Virus record (IMG/VR): IMGVR_UViG_3300030118_001803
Coordinates: 1 to 31,976 of that record
Length of the DNA: 31,976 nt
Direction: 5' to 3' (one strand)
Origin: a virus
Positions 31,545-31,976 of the stretch are shown in pieces. How positions within the stretch are numbered: position 1 is the stretch's first letter; every line of letters starts with the position of its first letter. The position numbers were made by a program, and so were the translations under genes. A model generated the notes under the pieces. The model saw nothing but the letters and a program-made list of their open reading frames with translations, was not told the origin of the DNA and made no database searches.

Positions 31545-31976
31545 ATGGCTACAAATTGGGCACAAGTTTTTAGACAAAACGAATATGAAGACGCTAGGCG
31601 TGAAAGAAACGCTCTAGAATTAATGGAATTAGGCTTTAAGCAAGAAGAAAGACAAAGACAGCGAGAAAGACAAGAAGAGTCTGATGCTAGGCAAAGAGAA
31701 AAGTTTGAAGATTATGAAACAGCCCAAAAAGTTTTAAATATAGAATCACAATTTAAACCTCTTATTACTACTCTTGCTGACCCTTCTAATGTTAGTCGTG
31801 AAGATTTAAAAGGAATTAGAGAATCATTAGATTTGCTTTCTAGTGATTCTATGCTTTACAAAGAAGGTTCTATGGAAAAAAATTCAATAGATACACAAAT
31901 AATTGGTGTTACTAATTTACTTGAAAATACAGAAACTTTTTTAGATGCCAATGAAAAGTTTGATTGGTCACGTCTC
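31545..31976 (+). CDS. Partial helical ejection-type protein (right edge)
   Basis: A frame from ATG 31545 stays open to the window end (144 codons). It begins MATNWAQVFRQNEYEDARRE and continues with a very charged helical part rich in Arg, Gln and Glu (EERQRQRERQEESDARQREK), then a helical, less charged portion (VLNIESQFKPLITTL). The frame is complete in the middle and not interrupted. It follows the ejection-type protein by four bases. The composition is like large internal virion proteins of short-tailed phages, which often are long. The C-terminal part lies outside the window, so no enzyme domain can be judged. Confidence 0.6.
   Translation, partial: MATNWAQVFRQNEYEDARRERNALELMELGFKQEERQRQRERQEESDARQREKFEDYETAQKVLNIESQFKPLITTLADPSNVSREDLKGIRESLDLLSSDSMLYKEGSMEKNSIDTQIIGVTNLLENTETFLDANEKFDWSRL

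Noticed and set aside
1-31976. An integrase, transposase or attachment site
   Set aside because: No recombinase motif, no insertion-sequence ends and no tRNA-like target were seen on either strand.

Overview
The window is a 32 kb stretch of an AT-rich tailed bacteriophage genome (or a phage-derived contig). It carries almost the whole virion and lysis gene complement, and essentially all of it is read rightward. The evidence is a collinear run of a small-terminase-like protein, a large terminase, a P22-type portal, an acidic scaffold, a major capsid protein, a decoration-type protein, head-tail connector candidates, tandem tail fibres, a lysis cassette, a gp10/nozzle-like tail protein and internal-virion (ejection-type) proteins. 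There is no tape-measure, tail-tube or sheath gene, which points to a short-tailed (podovirus-like) particle. The strong AT bias, the AGGAG-type ribosome sites, the very tight packing (TAATG and ATGA overlaps) and the fibre style resemble uncultured marine phages, including those of SAR11-type hosts. That host suggestion is inference from style, not from a host gene. I see no integrase, RNA polymerase, replication gene, tRNA or CRISPR array.

Layout. Bases 1-716 hold the edge of a leftward region: a partial leftward gene with a good ribosome site, a short-repeat regulatory stretch, a UUCG hairpin, and a 71-residue leftward gene. A T-tract-rich divergent spacer follows. Bases 717-4955 form the packaging module: two small unknown genes, a small-terminase-like gene, an HTH plus metallophosphoesterase protein, a tiny acidic ORF, the large terminase, and two tiny very basic ORFs. 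Bases 4956-10046 form the head module: portal, scaffold, capsid, decoration candidate, and then a G6/C6 hairpin. Bases 10047-14195 hold connector and small virion proteins, including a protein with a striking 18-residue helical repeat. Bases 14212-21711 hold tandem fibre genes, one of which ends in an S74 self-cleaving chaperone. Bases 21702-23525 form the lysis-type cassette: a 16-residue peptide with seven cysteines, several one-helix membrane proteins including a TTG-started 47-residue holin candidate, and a lytic-transglycosylase-like enzyme. Bases 23528-31976 hold the gp10-like tail protein, a long fibre with a polyglycine tip, a separate polyglycine adhesin-like protein, a cupin-like protein and three ejection-type proteins. 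The last of these runs off the window.

The genes read as one assembly line: terminase cuts and pumps DNA through the portal into a scaffolded shell, connectors and tail proteins close the head, fibres bind the host, and the membrane proteins and endolysin release progeny. The points most worth a second look are the nested Cys-rich mini-gene (21702-21752), the hairpin and leader-ORF arrangement that masks the ribosome site of a lysis-type gene (22431-22519), the EF-hand-like loop in a holin candidate, the HTH-phosphoesterase fusion inside the terminase operon, the 18-residue coiled-coil repeat, and the fibre/polyglycine adhesin pair.
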